Numbered from the stretch's first letter, positions 9,825 through 20,725 are shown. The stretch: DNA of 64,000 nucleotides from Amoeboaphelidium protococcarum (GCA_023515745.1 JALECJ010000005.1:868001-932000); one strand, 5' to 3'. Notes: generated by a model not told the origin, from the sequence alone. Numbers and translations: made by a program.

Positions 9825-12131
9825 TCATTATTATCTTTCCGCTCCTCCTCTCATTCTTTTGGATCCCGATTATTGCAGCGGTTCCTCACTAACTGGCTAT
9901 GACACAGTCTTGGAATTATGAGCTTTATCCATCCTATTCGCGGCAACCAGTGATTCTAAAAAAGAGAATTTAGCTGAGGTATACATATCCGACTCAGTTG
10001 CAGCTCTATTCTCTTGATGTAGATAGACGCTAATACCATTTAATTTAAGAGCAGAAAGAAATAGTCCATTATCAACAGCAGATGTGGACAGCCGCATTAG
10101 TCGTTGCATAATTAGTACCTCTAAATTAGGGAACTTTTAAACTAAATAGTTAGCCAACGGCGACACAGGCTGGACGCGACTTTAACAGGAGACAGCCAGA
10201 ATGCAATTTTAAGATTTTAGTAATCTTGCACGTCGAATTAACTCCAAATAATCGAATGCGTTATTGATCTACTTCACATATTCAGAATCTTTCTCTGACA
10301 GACTGATTCTTACCCAGATAATAGTCCTGACGTCAAAACTAGAGAGGGAAGGAGACAACTTCTAGAAAATAAAATTAGCTACACCATCTTGCTAAGTTTC
10401 TTTATCAAGCGGTTGGATTAATTGATGACTTTAGCCAGACACAGATAAAGACAGGTATCTATGCATAACATTCTCTACCAAAAGATCGCCGCCACTGCTC
10501 CTAGTAGGCATGCCGCTTGGAGACGCTACTACCTCTTAAACTTTACCGTTTCTACCCATCACGTCTTCAGACTTTGGCATAATGGCCAATTTGATGAAGA
10601 CTAGAGCCTTGTTGTCATGCTACTATGACAATAGCTCATAGATCTTAATCCAATCTACATCAGAAAAGTTAACCTCAAGATCAAGTCTTTTAATTTCCTC
10701 ATTGAGATTAGGGATCCACAAAGGGGTCTTGCAAACCTGCTCCACAACATTACCGGCGAATCGATCTGCGGGAAACATCATGGATAGCAACTCACCAAAT
10801 GCAATCTGTCTTTCGCGGTAAGTGTCAAAACTAAACAGGATATCAAAGGCCGTATCCTCATCAACATACTCATAAAACCCCTGCAGCACAGAGTTGATCT
10901 TTGCCAGCTTGACAGCCTTCTTAAATTCCTTTTCAGCATTTATATCACTAGTATGTTTGAAATTGACCCCAAGAGCTGAGAACGACTACGACACTAAACT
11001 GCCATCAACATTACGAAGTCTCATACGATATACCTCTCCAGCACCACCACCTTGGGGCTCCTATGAGGAGGACTTTATTTAGTACGGTAATTCCAGAACG
11101 CGTACATTTGCAAATAAGTCCGAGAACGACTTACTTCTCAATGGCTGCTTCACTGAAGGAGGTACAATCACCGTCACGCTCTCGTCCTAATTCAAATATG
11201 ACTGCTTGCTATATTTTGACATTTACACGTTTCCAGCCGAATCAAGTGAAGATATTGACGAGCATTAAGACGGCCCAACGGTATCATCAGTGATGCTGTC
11301 AGAACCGAACTCGTAACTTCGAAATGGGGCAATGTCAGTATCCTAATCACATACTCCTCCCTCCGTTTCACCGCATTCTAGAAATACCGGATCAGCACAA
11401 TCAGTGACAAAATTCACCTCTTTAACGCGCTTGACCAGCTTTTGTTTCAACAATTTTAGGACATCTTCAGCTAATATGCGCCCGGTAACATCCTGATACG
11501 CAAAAGACACTTTAGGACAGATTACACATGACTACCCGGAGCAGCCTGCATGTCCAGTCAGGAACTTAGCGCTATAATGATGGAAGCAATGCTGACATGT
11601 GCGCAGAATAGCCTATGTTTGTTAATAAAGACCGCTACAAATAGCAAATGTTCTAACATATTCTTTGTCCTTTTTCGCATTGAAATATAAACTGAAAGGT
11701 TCATTACATATCGGGCAACTCTCCTTGTAAGCATCCTTTACAATAAAAGGACTTTTATCTAGTCTCCAGGAAGCAGACTTTTAAGATCCCTATTCTACTG
11801 ATGAACTTTGACCGGCGAGGGAGTCCTCTTAACTCTTTACTAGATTCAACTGCACTTCTACTTGAGCAGCAGGTTATACCATCATGGAGTTACCCACAAT
11901 CTATTGTGACTACTAGACAGCATTATGCACTATATCTGTAATTAAGCTATCCACAACATAAGTTTTAAAATCCTTAAATTTATAATCGATAATATGCTAA
12001 TACGGAGATGGAACACACTCCATACGCGTCTCCCCTTCATCTTCATCAGTTACATAACTTTCTTAACTGTACACCAGATTGTCCATATCTCCTATCGGAG
12101 GGATATCAGAAGATTAAGGATGTTTTGTCAT
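9825..12131 (-). CDS. RING-like / serine-recombinase-like protein of the element
   Basis: Uninterrupted 768-codon ORF (ATG 12131, TGA 9825) using many TAA/TAG as Gln. Residues about 135-205 form a zinc cluster: SCPICNEPF, then CSG, CQHCFHHY and CSGQSCVIC, a RING/treble-clef-like spacing. The middle is unrecognised. Residues about 585-750 resemble the resolvase fold: VRISLSEKDSEYVKQINNAF parallels the YARVSxxxQ start with its Ser nucleophile; a later EVLIMQRLMRLSTSAVD parallels the VxxxxRLSR block; then a GISVYLHQE strand and a TSAKFSFLESL helix. Likely the element's DNA-recombining enzyme, but the recombinase match is by eye. Transcribed divergently from the helicase remnant, sharing the poly-C region. 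Confidence 0.6.
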
Positions 12132-12297
12132 TTAGTAGAAATTTTAAAATTGTTAGTTATAAGGTAATAATAATTTATCAATACTGTATATCAGATCGAC
12201 TTGCTCCAAAAGAATATAGGGTAAAACGGTAGATTTCAATAGTAAATCTTGACTCAGCGTCACGACCCGATAATTACGTCATGCCGATGTTTCACCT

Positions 12298-12339
12298 CCC
12301 CCCCCCCCNNNATGCCGATGTTTCCCCCCCCCCCCCCCC
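12298..12339. other. Poly-C tract with assembly gap
   Basis: The motif atgccgatgttt followed by a C run appears on both sides of three N bases (12309-12311). This looks like a collapsed repeat or a scaffold gap of unknown size. It lies where the N-terminal half of the helicase should be, so the helicase 5' end and the true element length are unreliable here. Confidence 0.8.
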
Positions 12340-12347
12340 TACTCATG

Positions 12348-13715
12348 TCCACTAAAATTACCGAAAACGCGCGTGATAAATGTTCCTATTCCTATCATAA
12401 GGTCCACACCTCTGTATAGTGGGCTAGCTTCCGTGGCTGCATGTAGAATCTGGGACTCTTCAGTGACTGCAAGGTTCCTCTAATAACAATGTCTGCAACT
12501 GTCCCACTGCATATGGTTCCTCAGCTGAATGCTCTGTTCAAAGTCCAGTTCAACGTGGTGAGCGTGTAGAACACACACCCAAACCACAGATACAGAGTCG
12601 TCTGCACCGAGAGAGGCCAAATGAAACCTCTGGTGATATAGTAGGTGGTAGATGCGCTGCGATTGAATCAAAGTCTCTGGTGTTCTGTCCTACAGTAAAA
12701 TAGGTGGAGTCAATGGTAAAAGATATAGTATTGGCTGCCTATCGTTAAGATGTTCTTGCCGCTGGCCATGTTGCTTTTTATTACTCGGCTGTGGAGTAGG
12801 ACAAAAGAAGGAGATCGTCCAAAAATTCAAGGCTGGTGAGTTAATGGTGGTCGTCTCAACTAGTGCTTTTGGCGTTGGCGTAGATATTCCTGACATACGA
12901 AATGTCATTCACGCTGGTCCTAGCTACACCTTTCTGGACTATATTCAAGAGGCGGGACGCGGTGGTCGAGTTGGAAATCCTACTCTGTGTACGCTTTACG
13001 ACAATGGCCTTAGATCCCACTGGAAGGAGCCTGCTAAACTGGAAAGTCTCGTCCAGTACTGCGAAAATAATACCTTCTGCCGCAGATAGCATATCAGCCT
13101 AGAGTGCGATGATGAGACGGTACTAACCTGCTTGGAGTAGGAAGTAGAACCCTGCGATGTCTGCCTGGCTGGTCCTCCTTAACAGTTGGGAGGGAGAGTT
13201 GACGTTGTTCCTGGCATAGTAGAGCTGGATCCTGATGCCTACCTTGCTGCTGTCTAGTCAAGGTAGGAAATCGTCAGGATCTTTTGGAGCTGGAAGATGG
13301 CAGCTTTTCTGATGCAAGATAAGTGTCTTATCTGCCTGCATGAACATGAAGAGAATGATACTCATATGGATTATGCGTGTCCATATCTGGCTGGGCAATG
13401 CCTCTTCTGTCTTGGTCAACACTTTGTGGCTGAATGTCCCAACAAGCCTGAAATCCGCAGAAGAGTTGGCTACCTCTGCTCCAAGTGCTACGTTTCGCTG
13501 CGAGTTGGTAGCACGGCCACTCATGACAGAGATGGCATAGAAGGTGGATGCTAATTTTTGCGAGTCGAGTCCAGTAGTTGATGCTCCACATGCAAGTGGT
13601 TCCTCTTGAGCGCGTGGATGAAATCTTCACAGTGGTAGACAGTTTGCCGTTCTTCTACAGATGGTATGTTCAGGAATTAATTGGTGACATTGAAGAAGAG
13701 GATAATAATAACTGA
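12348..13715 (+). pseudogene. Decayed RecQ-type helicase with C-terminal Cys/His region
   Basis: RecQ-family blocks appear in order but in several frames: the segment after motif II (SVQWASFR) and motif III (ITMSATVP) in the frame of 12489; LVFCPTVKQ and AFYYSAVEQDK (motif IV region) in the frame of 12713; STSAFGVGVDIPD, NVIHAGPS and QEAGRGGR (motifs V and VI) in the frame of 12844. Single-base shifts lie near 12670, 12800 and 13575. The DExH box reads HKVH, which would be inactive. After the helicase core come about 240 codons with CDVC, CLICLHEH and CLFCLGQHFVAECP clusters, as in fungal transposon- and telomere-linked RecQ helicases. The N-terminal ATP-binding half is missing at the gap. 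Confidence 0.75.
12385..12402 (+). repeat. Internal copy of the element terminus
   Basis: CCTATTCCTATCATAAGG, 17 of 18 bases identical to the left terminus at 7171 and in the same orientation. It ends exactly where recognisable helicase coding (GTCCACACC, Val-His-Thr) begins. Confidence 0.5.
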
Positions 13716-13861
13716 TTCTTTATATTTTATACATCTTGTTACTTTTTAGCATTTGACAATTTTGTTTCATTTGGACGCGATAGACTTGAAGCACACTTCC
13801 ATGTGCAGCATCACAGTCACGCTCCTTGATCGTCCAATCAGCAAGGCCCACATGTAGCCTA

Positions 13862-13923
13862 CCTTTTTTCTGCGCCACAAAAATTTATCTAAGGGTCTTA
13901 GGCTACCTTAGGATAGGAATAGG
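13862..13923 (-). repeat. Right terminal inverted repeat
   Basis: Its reverse complement starts CCTATTCCTATCCTAAGG and parallels 7171-7233 through GTGGCGCAGAAAAAA. It directly abuts codon TTT of the amidase 5' fragment. Confidence 0.85.
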
Positions 13924-15345
13924 AAAGTTGTACAGCGCAGTGTGCCAACCCGCAATAGAGGTGTCCGAGAAAGAGCCATGCGGAGTTGCAGGGAAAGGGA
14001 AGCCTGGAGCAACGACAAAGTCCACCCCAGAATTGTTCCAGTAGTCGTAAAACTTCTTTCTATACAAGAACAACTCGTGTTACAAGGCGTACAGTTCCTA
14101 GATTGAGATCTCTTTCATTGAACACAGCAGTTCAGCGGCACGTTCTTCTCCAAACAGTCTCAACAGAAATGCTACGGCTTTCTTGATGAAGGTCGGCACT
14201 CTGAACGCAGCCATCAAAAGTTTCAACTCCGGTTGCAGTGGATCAGACTTCAAGTCACTCAAATATGTCTTCATGCCATCAGCTCCTACGAATAGGTAAA
14301 ATTTTTTACATGCATCGAACGAGTCTGGGATTTTAAAAGGAACCAATTCATGGCCCTGCTTCTTTAAACTGTCGATGACAATTTCGGTTGCACGTACACA
14401 AGCAGGTGACACAGTGAGTACATCATTCTGGGTGTAATAGCCGATTTTTAAAGGCTTATCTCCAAAGTCTACCTAAGTGTACGGCTTGTGATAGAAGGTG
14501 GTCAATGGGTCTCTTTCATGCGGGTTCAAGTCAATAACTGCCTTCATGAACAGCTCTAAATCATTAATTGAGCGTGCCATTGGGCCGAACGTGGGCAAAA
14601 TTTCGTGCATGCCATCAGCACCACAATGAGAATTCCCGGTCAAAGGCAATCTACCGTAAGAAGGTTTCAGCGTGTAAATACCGCACATATGAGCTGGAAT
14701 TCGCAGTGAACCAGCAACATCCCCACCAAGACCCAAAACACTACCACCCGCACCAATCAAAGCTCCTTCACCTGAGCTACTACCACCAGACACGTAATCC
14801 GGATTATGCGGATTATCAGTTCTACCATAGAGTGGATTACTGCTCTCAAATGTCATCATAAACTGGCAAACATTAGTCTTGACAAACGGAATAGCACCCT
14901 ACTCCTCCAACAACTAGATTATGACCGCGTCTTACTCAAATTTATCAAGTGCAAACTTTGAGTAGCCCGAGGTGGAATCATATCCGGCAACTTCAACGTG
15001 GTCCTTGATAGATACCGGCACGCCATGCAGCAGACCGCGCGCTTTACCTGTGGCGGCAAACTCTTCATCCAAAGCTTTCGCCTTCTGCAATGCACGGTCA
15101 AACATAATCTCAGTCAGGCAGTTGATCTTGTTGTGCACTTCCAAAGCTTTGTGGCAATAAACTTTCACAACCTCAACGGCGGTCCATTGCTTAGATAATA
15201 TCTTGCTAGTAATATCAGCACATTGAGCAGACAGAATTTAATCGTATTGGGGATTTTAGATGGCGCTTTTGATAACAGCAGACGCGTTCCATTTCTCAAA
15301 CGATTCTCTGATAGCCTCCCTCTTTGTATGCAATTTACACGGCAT
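13924..15345 (-). pseudogene. 5' fragment of split FAAH-like amidase gene
   Basis: 474 codons from ATG 15345 in one frame with TAA/TAG as Gln. Amidase-signature motifs: HGVPVSIKDHVEVAGYDST (catalytic Lys), then SGGSSSGEGALIGAGGS (Gly/Ser-rich signature with the cis-Ser and Ser nucleophile region) and GDVAGSLRIPAHMCGIY. The closest known type is fatty acid amide hydrolase, a hydrolase of fatty acid amides at membranes. The fragment ends at GWHTALYN-F where the element begins; the C-terminal 74 codons continue at 6946-7170. Without the element the protein would be about 560 residues. The catalytic region is intact, but the product from this allele would be fused to element-encoded residues. Confidence 0.85.
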
Positions 15346-15431
15346 TATATTAAGAATATTGCAATATAGCAGTTAAATGCTATATTTGTGCAGGATTACG
15401 CGTATAACATCTTAGGAGAGAGACTCTTTTT

Positions 15432-15599
15432 TCAGGTCATGGCCCCTGAGCTTAAAGTGAGAACGGTAATCCTCCATCTGCGGAATTTTAACCGCCTACA
15501 AGCTTCTTCAAATGCTGTATATTGACATTCTTCTGTGACTTTTTTTAGATTAAATCTAATCAGATAGTGTACATCTTTCTACACAATTTCAACTTTCAT
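15432..15599 (-). CDS. Small hypothetical ORF
   Basis: 55 codons from ATG 15599 to TGA 15432, starting MKVEIVQKDVHYLIRFNL. Basic, with one in-frame TAG. It lies in the spacer upstream of the amidase start. No family recognised; coding status uncertain. Confidence 0.25.
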
Positions 15600-15912
15600 C
15601 GATGCGGCATACTGTCATTAAAGATCTAGCGAAAGCGACTGTAAAATACTTCCGATGTACATGCAACAACTATTTATCGCGTTCTGAATTAAGAAAATAG
15701 GTATTTATCATGCTTCATGACTACTATTGTTTGGTAGTACAGTACGACAGAGTGACTTTCGTCTTTCAGCGATGTCTCCTCGCTCTCTTCTTCGCTTCCT
15801 TACAGTCTCTGTTCAAAGTTCAGTTTCACTGTAAGAGTAGTGGTTCTCTTTGTGCCATATAAAGTTGTCGAGCCTGAATAAATAATTTAAAACATTTATA
15901 GTCTACCTAGTT
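15600..15912. other. Intergenic
   Basis: About 310 bp upstream of the CCZ1-like gene; AT-rich, no ORF or RNA gene recognised. Confidence 0.5.
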
Positions 15913-17463
15913 ATGGAGTAATTGTCATCCAAGCCTAGCATATTCTTTTTGGCTGTGTATTCGAATGATCAAGTACGTGATGGGAGTGATGAGAAAGAGG
16001 TTGACATTGGTGATAGTTCGTAGAGTAGTATTAAATAGGAAATTGGTGAATAATAACAGTAATAATAATAGTAGCATAATAAGTTTGAGGATGATGACGG
16101 TGATGAGTTTATTAAATACTTTTATCCGCCAACTTTTACGGTGCAAGATAGATTGAAGCATATCGGTCTGGTGCAAGCTATTTAGAATATGACTAATGAG
16201 TATTTTAGTGTGGATGCTGCTGCTGTTAATGATGGTAAAACGGATTCTGAAGTTAAATGCATACGTACAGGGAAGCACATGATATTTATACGCAAAATTA
16301 CTAAAAGTTTAACATTGGTATTGAATATTAATCTTGGATTTACGGTTTATTAGAGTTCTTTGTCATCATCTCAATTGCTGTAGTAGTAGTCTCAATCGTC
16401 GTAACGAAATGTTTAGCATCAAGGTGCGTCATCCAGCACTGGAAATTCAAATAAAGTTGATTTTAGTGCCGAGTCTGTGGATCAGGTGCTGATTAGTAAC
16501 GCACTTGATTTACTAAACTCTTTGCTCCGCTTATATTGTGGCGATGTGGATAGTTCATCGGGACTTGACTGGGTGAATATTCGATAGTTCTATGATACCA
16601 TGGTTGAGAGTCTTCTTTAGGACATAGTATAAGATGGAACATAGCGGTAGATTGATGGAATATCTTTTGGTAACTACAAGACTCATATGGATTTAGATTC
16701 TCATTAGGTGTTGCAGTTCTGTTCTGCGTTCAATATCTTATAATCTGATATAGAAGATGTTGGACATTTGATGGTTGTTCGTAATTATGTCCAATTTGTT
16801 TGGTCTAATCTCAGTCCGTCCATCTCTGCCAGTTTGTATTGTTTTATCTAATTTTGCATTGGGAATAGTAATAATATTAATGCTTCTGAATCTTCATTGA
16901 CAAAGCGAGAGAATGTTGTTTACTTACTGGGTGAGAAGTTGAGACTGGAAAAGGTGCAATTTGGATAGTTTACTGTGTATTTAGCCGTGCGTGGGGAATC
17001 TAATTAGAGCGATATATTTGGAAAAGTCGTGCAGTTATTTAAGCCGCTATTGAGTTAATTGTAGCCATTATAAGAGTCTAATAGTAAAGTATAGTGCGAT
17101 CACGGATTCATAGTTTCCGCTGATAGCCGGGAGCTAAAGATGATAGGTAAAGACGGTACTGCTGATATACCTTAAGGCGTCAGCTGTAGACTTAGACAAT
17201 TGTATGATTTTATTAACAAAGATCATCATTTATAATCGATCGCTAATGGAAATAGTTTTTGTGAAATGTATATAAAGTCTAAAGATGATCACTGGTTTGG
17301 AGCTTAACGCAATCATGTATCGATGAATAAAGATACTGTTCTGTAAGAAGGTGGGCATTATCAACAACAACCGATAGATGGATCTGTTATAAAGATGATG
17401 TATAAGCGAAAGCAAGCAAGTCTAACTGAAATTGAATCAAGCCTTCATAAGATCATCTAATGA
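15913..17463 (+). CDS. CCZ1: CCZ1-like vacuolar fusion protein
   Basis: 516 codons, single exon. It starts MEQLSSKPSIFFLAVYS, a longin-type first strand, followed by a disordered segment with a Gln run, then FIKYFYPPTF and RLKHIGLVQAI, matching the FYHPP and IRDVGLCEAI blocks of CCZ1. The rest shows the DLLNSLLRLYCG and LMVVRNYVQFVWSNL segments expected of the second longin domain. CCZ1 pairs with MON1 as the Rab7 exchange factor on late endosomes, vacuoles and autophagosomes. The Gln run (about 16039-16068) is written almost wholly with TAA/TAG codons. The match is by motif order; sequence conservation in this family is low. Confidence 0.75.
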
Positions 17464-17530
17464 TTATGTAAGTATAGCATCCATCTAACTGATAACAATT
17501 ATCAAAAGAATAAAGTCTAGTGATATCACT

Positions 17531-18700
17531 TCATCTCATTCTACCTCTAGATGCTTTTGGGAACTGAATAGGAGCTTACAACTTCAAAACCTTCTTCCTC
17601 TGACCGTCAATAACAGCGTACTCCACGGCGCATCCACAAGAACGGAACACATCAATACACTTGGTTCCGGTCAATTGCAAATCTTTGGCCAGAGAGGAAA
17701 CTTCAACTTTAAAATTGTCAATCATCAAGCAGATGATTGCGATATAGTTTGTGAGCTTCTCTTTGTTCTGGGTACTGACCATACGTTTACTCTTACCAGT
17801 CTATGAGATTTGATGCCACTCTGTAAAAGTCTCAAACAGGAGCGCGTCAACTGGCTGAGGAATCGGAAATATCAAATTCTACTACCAATACGATTTATCA
17901 TTTAGTTAAAAACTTGTCAGAGATCTGAATTGGATCAGATAAACCACTAGAACACACAAGCGAATCTTGCGCTAATCATCCATTTCTTTGGCGACGCGTA
18001 ATTTAGATTTGATATGCGTAGGTAGACGTGCATCATTCACATCGACATCGAGTGGGATACGCTCAAAGTCATCTTTAGGAATCATGTCTTCCAATTTGAA
18101 CACACAATCCTACTTATCAGTCGTGGCATCGAATTACGGCAGCAGTCTCGAGTGCAGATTACTATCATTTTCAATCTACTGAGTTGTCCGCAATCCTCCA
18201 GCCTTCTCATCAATCGCAGACTCTAAATGACTCTGCACACCTTGCAGCTGGCCGACATTAATAACACCGCGATCATAGGAGTTTATCGCTGACTACGACT
18301 TTCTAGTACCAAATGCCTATCCAAGATCACGCTTCAATGTGCTTGATACGCGCGTCTCCACCTACTGCTCAATAGCAATAGCCTTGAGATTCTTCACGGT
18401 CAGCTGCATATCAATCAGACGCGTCGGTGGCAAGATTTATAAGGATTTAGTCTTCTTATCATACACGCATACGGCATATCGGGTATGTGGAGCAATTGTA
18501 CTCGATGCCTTGGATGAGCCAGTCAATTCAATTTTTTCATTTTCTGCATGCACAACCACATCATCATTACTGGTGCTTTTGCCACTTATGGCGCCAGCTT
18601 TCTAGAATTCAAATACATTTAAATCATTAGTAAGCTATCCAGATGGTAGCTATAAAATATTAGTTTATTTGTCTTCACACAGCGATACCTTTACTTTCAT
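17531..18700 (-). CDS. RPA49: RNA polymerase I subunit RPA49
   Basis: 389 codons, single exon, from ATG 18700 to TGA 17531. The N-terminal half is a beta-rich dimerisation-like domain with RYAVCVYDKKTK; the middle carries DLGQAFGTRKSQSAIN, the conserved LGxAFGTKK-type block of A49; the C-terminal tandem winged-helix region contains MIDNFKVEVSSLAKDLQLT, the family's core helix. RPA49 with RPA34.5 acts in Pol I initiation and elongation on rDNA. It faces the CCZ1-like gene tail to tail with a 67 bp gap. Length is close to the yeast protein (about 415). Confidence 0.88.
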
Positions 18701-18850
18701 CTCTCCAGTAATAAAATTATGGTATGTTTATAAAAGATAACGATTTGATGAAAATCGGTCTAAAGCTCACCCCATGCAAAAGTTAAGAGAAATTCTCAGT
18801 TTATTACAACTTGGTATTTATAGTCGAAACAGCTATTCAATATATAAATT

Positions 18851-20182
18851 TCAATTAAAATGACTAATCTCTCGTCCAAAGAGCCAAGTTAACATCCAAT
18901 AAGTGGAGATTTTAATCTTGTTGCGCAGGGAGTTGGCCATCCCAACGTACGCGCCGCGCCATATCAACCAGCCCAGAGTGCCTGATTACAACTAGCCTTA
19001 ATTCATTTACACCACAGCTTTGTGTCCACCAACATATGCCATGCTTCCGCGATGATTATATTCAAAGGGGGAGAGTTGATCATGCAACGCCTTGGCCTTC
19101 AAGTTTAGCTGCGATGCCAAATACTTCCCCTTCTGTCTGGCAACTTGCGCTGTACACGGCAAATCATTATCCTTGATCACCGCACAATCTCCTAACGCAT
19201 AGACACCAGAGATTGGCTACTGCTCAGCATCAAGCACTTGTAAATTGTCATCTGTGTATAAGCGCTTCATTCTATCCTTTGGTAGATCAATAGATTTGAT
19301 CAGATCAACTGGCGACAATCCAGCAGACCATATCATCAGACTGTATGGAACCTCTGATCCATCTTTTAATTTGAAATACTTTTAATGAACTTCAGTCACA
19401 GCTTTCCCAGTGCAAATTTTAATACCACGTTCGGTGAATAACTTTGTAGTGTAATCGCTGAGAGCAGGATCGAAAGATGGCAAGATTCTTGGTGCCACAT
19501 CATAAATGGAAATCTCAATGTCTTTCATCAGACTGGGGTACTTTCGCGCCACATCATCAGAAATCAAATCATACAATTCGGACACAAATTCAACTCCAGT
19601 CGGACCACTACCAATGGCTACAAATGAGCACAGACGCTTTCGCTCAGCTGTGGTGCATTGAAGAGAAGAGGCCAGTTCCAGATTCTTGATTATCTACGTT
19701 CTAATACTTCTAGCATTGCTGATATCTTTCAAGAAGTGTGCATACTTATCCACGCCTGGGATACCAAATGTGTTGACTTGAGCACCGACAGCGACTACGA
19801 GCTTATCAAAACTAATACTCTGAGTAGAATCATCAAGAGCTGAGGAGCATTGGATGCTGCGAGACTGGAAATCTATACTGTCACAGCGTGCTTGGTGGAA
19901 AGTGATACGATCGGAGACGCGCACTGGCTCAATAGCCGATCGGAACTCCAACGTACCGACAGAGGTAGAAGCAAGGAGCGGCGTGAATGTGAAGTAGTTC
20001 TTTGGTGACACCAGATGCACATCATAGTTCTAAGTATCAATGCTCTTTAGTAGATTATAAATGCCCCAACCACTACCGACAAGAACCAATTTCCCTTACG
20101 GATTACCGACAGATGACAGCGATGCCATCAGACCACGCATAGATGTTGAAACGGATCTTTTAGCTTGAAATAGCGTCATCAT
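18851..20182 (-). CDS. Type II NADH:ubiquinone oxidoreductase (NDI1/NDE-like)
   Basis: 443 codons. The N-terminus (MMTLFQAKRSVSTSMRG) is Arg/Ser-rich and lacks acid residues, fitting a mitochondrial presequence. The FAD-binding GSGWGIYNLLKSI motif follows at about residue 40, then NYFTFTPLLASTSVGT (family block), VAIGSGPTGVEF (NAD-binding GxGxxG), SGVYALGDC (second FAD motif) and a C-terminal WLIWRGAYVGM...FGREIS, the membrane-anchoring tail typical of NDH-2. Oxidises NADH and reduces quinone without proton pumping. Matrix or outer facing cannot be told from sequence. The gap to RPA49 is 150 bp. Confidence 0.92.
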
Positions 20183-20395
20183 GATCGCTTTCACTATAGA
20201 AGATTATAGTGTAAGTATTGAAAGTAAAATTCCATATAGCGTGATATACCGCTTTATAGGGTGGAGTACATCGATCAAACAGAGCCCGCAATTTCAACAA
20301 CCATAAAGCCCATTGTCGTATTTGATGTGGAGTTGATGGATCCAGATGGCCGGCACTTGAAACGATCACAGACCGACGAGCGATCGATTAAAAAA

Positions 20396-20725
20396 TCATG
20401 CGCCTTCGTTTCGAAATCGGAATGGGATTCCACAGCTGTTCCAAAGATGATTTTGTTTGCAAAGAGCTTTTGTTAGAACACCTTGACTGGCGTATATTGT
20501 CATTTTACGTAATACATTATTCAAACCTTGATTGGTAGTCAAAACAGCAATCTCAAGGCAGAGCTTGAGAGCTTCCACAACATATTTGAGTGGCCAAACT
20601 CCATCCATAATATAATGCATGAAATTTACGAATTTAAATAAAATTGAGACTAATAACTTGAGCACTATGACATGATACCCCAAAGCAAGACTGCAGACAG
20701 CAACCGTTTCAATCTCTCTATACAT
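20396..20725 (-). CDS. Hypothetical protein
   Basis: 109 codons, ATG 20725 to TGA 20396, without any TAA/TAG. Starts MYREIETVAVCSLALGYHV and has two hydrophobic stretches (residues about 8-33 and 48-66) and a basic end. Not recognised. It lies head to head with IFT122 (130 bp apart) and could be a real small protein or chance. Confidence 0.35.
   Translation of the reverse strand: MYREIETVAVCSLALGYHVIVLKLLVSILFKFVNFMHYIMDGVWPLKYVVEALKLCLEIAVLTTNQGLNNVLRKMTIYASQGVLTKALCKQNHLWNSCGIPFRFRNEGA

Larger units (their letters stand above)
7171..13923. mobile_element. 6.75 kb insertion with terminal inverted repeats
   Basis: Bounded by inverted copies of CCTATTCCTATCCTAAGG plus further matching sequence to about 62 bp (7171-7233 and 13862-13923). 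It sits inside a FAAH-like amidase gene whose two halves flank it in the same orientation, so it is an insertion. Contents: a SET-domain ORF (7654-8220), a duplicated minisatellite (9330-9661), a minus-strand 768-residue RING/serine-recombinase-like ORF (9825-12131), a poly-C gap (about 12300) and a decayed RecQ-type helicase (about 12348-13715). No clean target duplication is visible; flanks read AACTTTAGT on the left and AAAGTTG on the right. I cannot place it in a named transposon superfamily. Confidence 0.75.

Noticed and set aside
12008-12232. 74-codon plus-strand ORF as the helicase N-terminus
   Set aside because: It is antisense to the start of the intact 768-codon minus-strand ORF and shows no helicase motif.
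7171-13923. The insert as a giant intron of the amidase gene
   Set aside because: Ends are inverted repeats rather than GT-AG sites in frame, about ten conserved codons are missing, and the insert carries its own genes; introns elsewhere here are under 80 nt.
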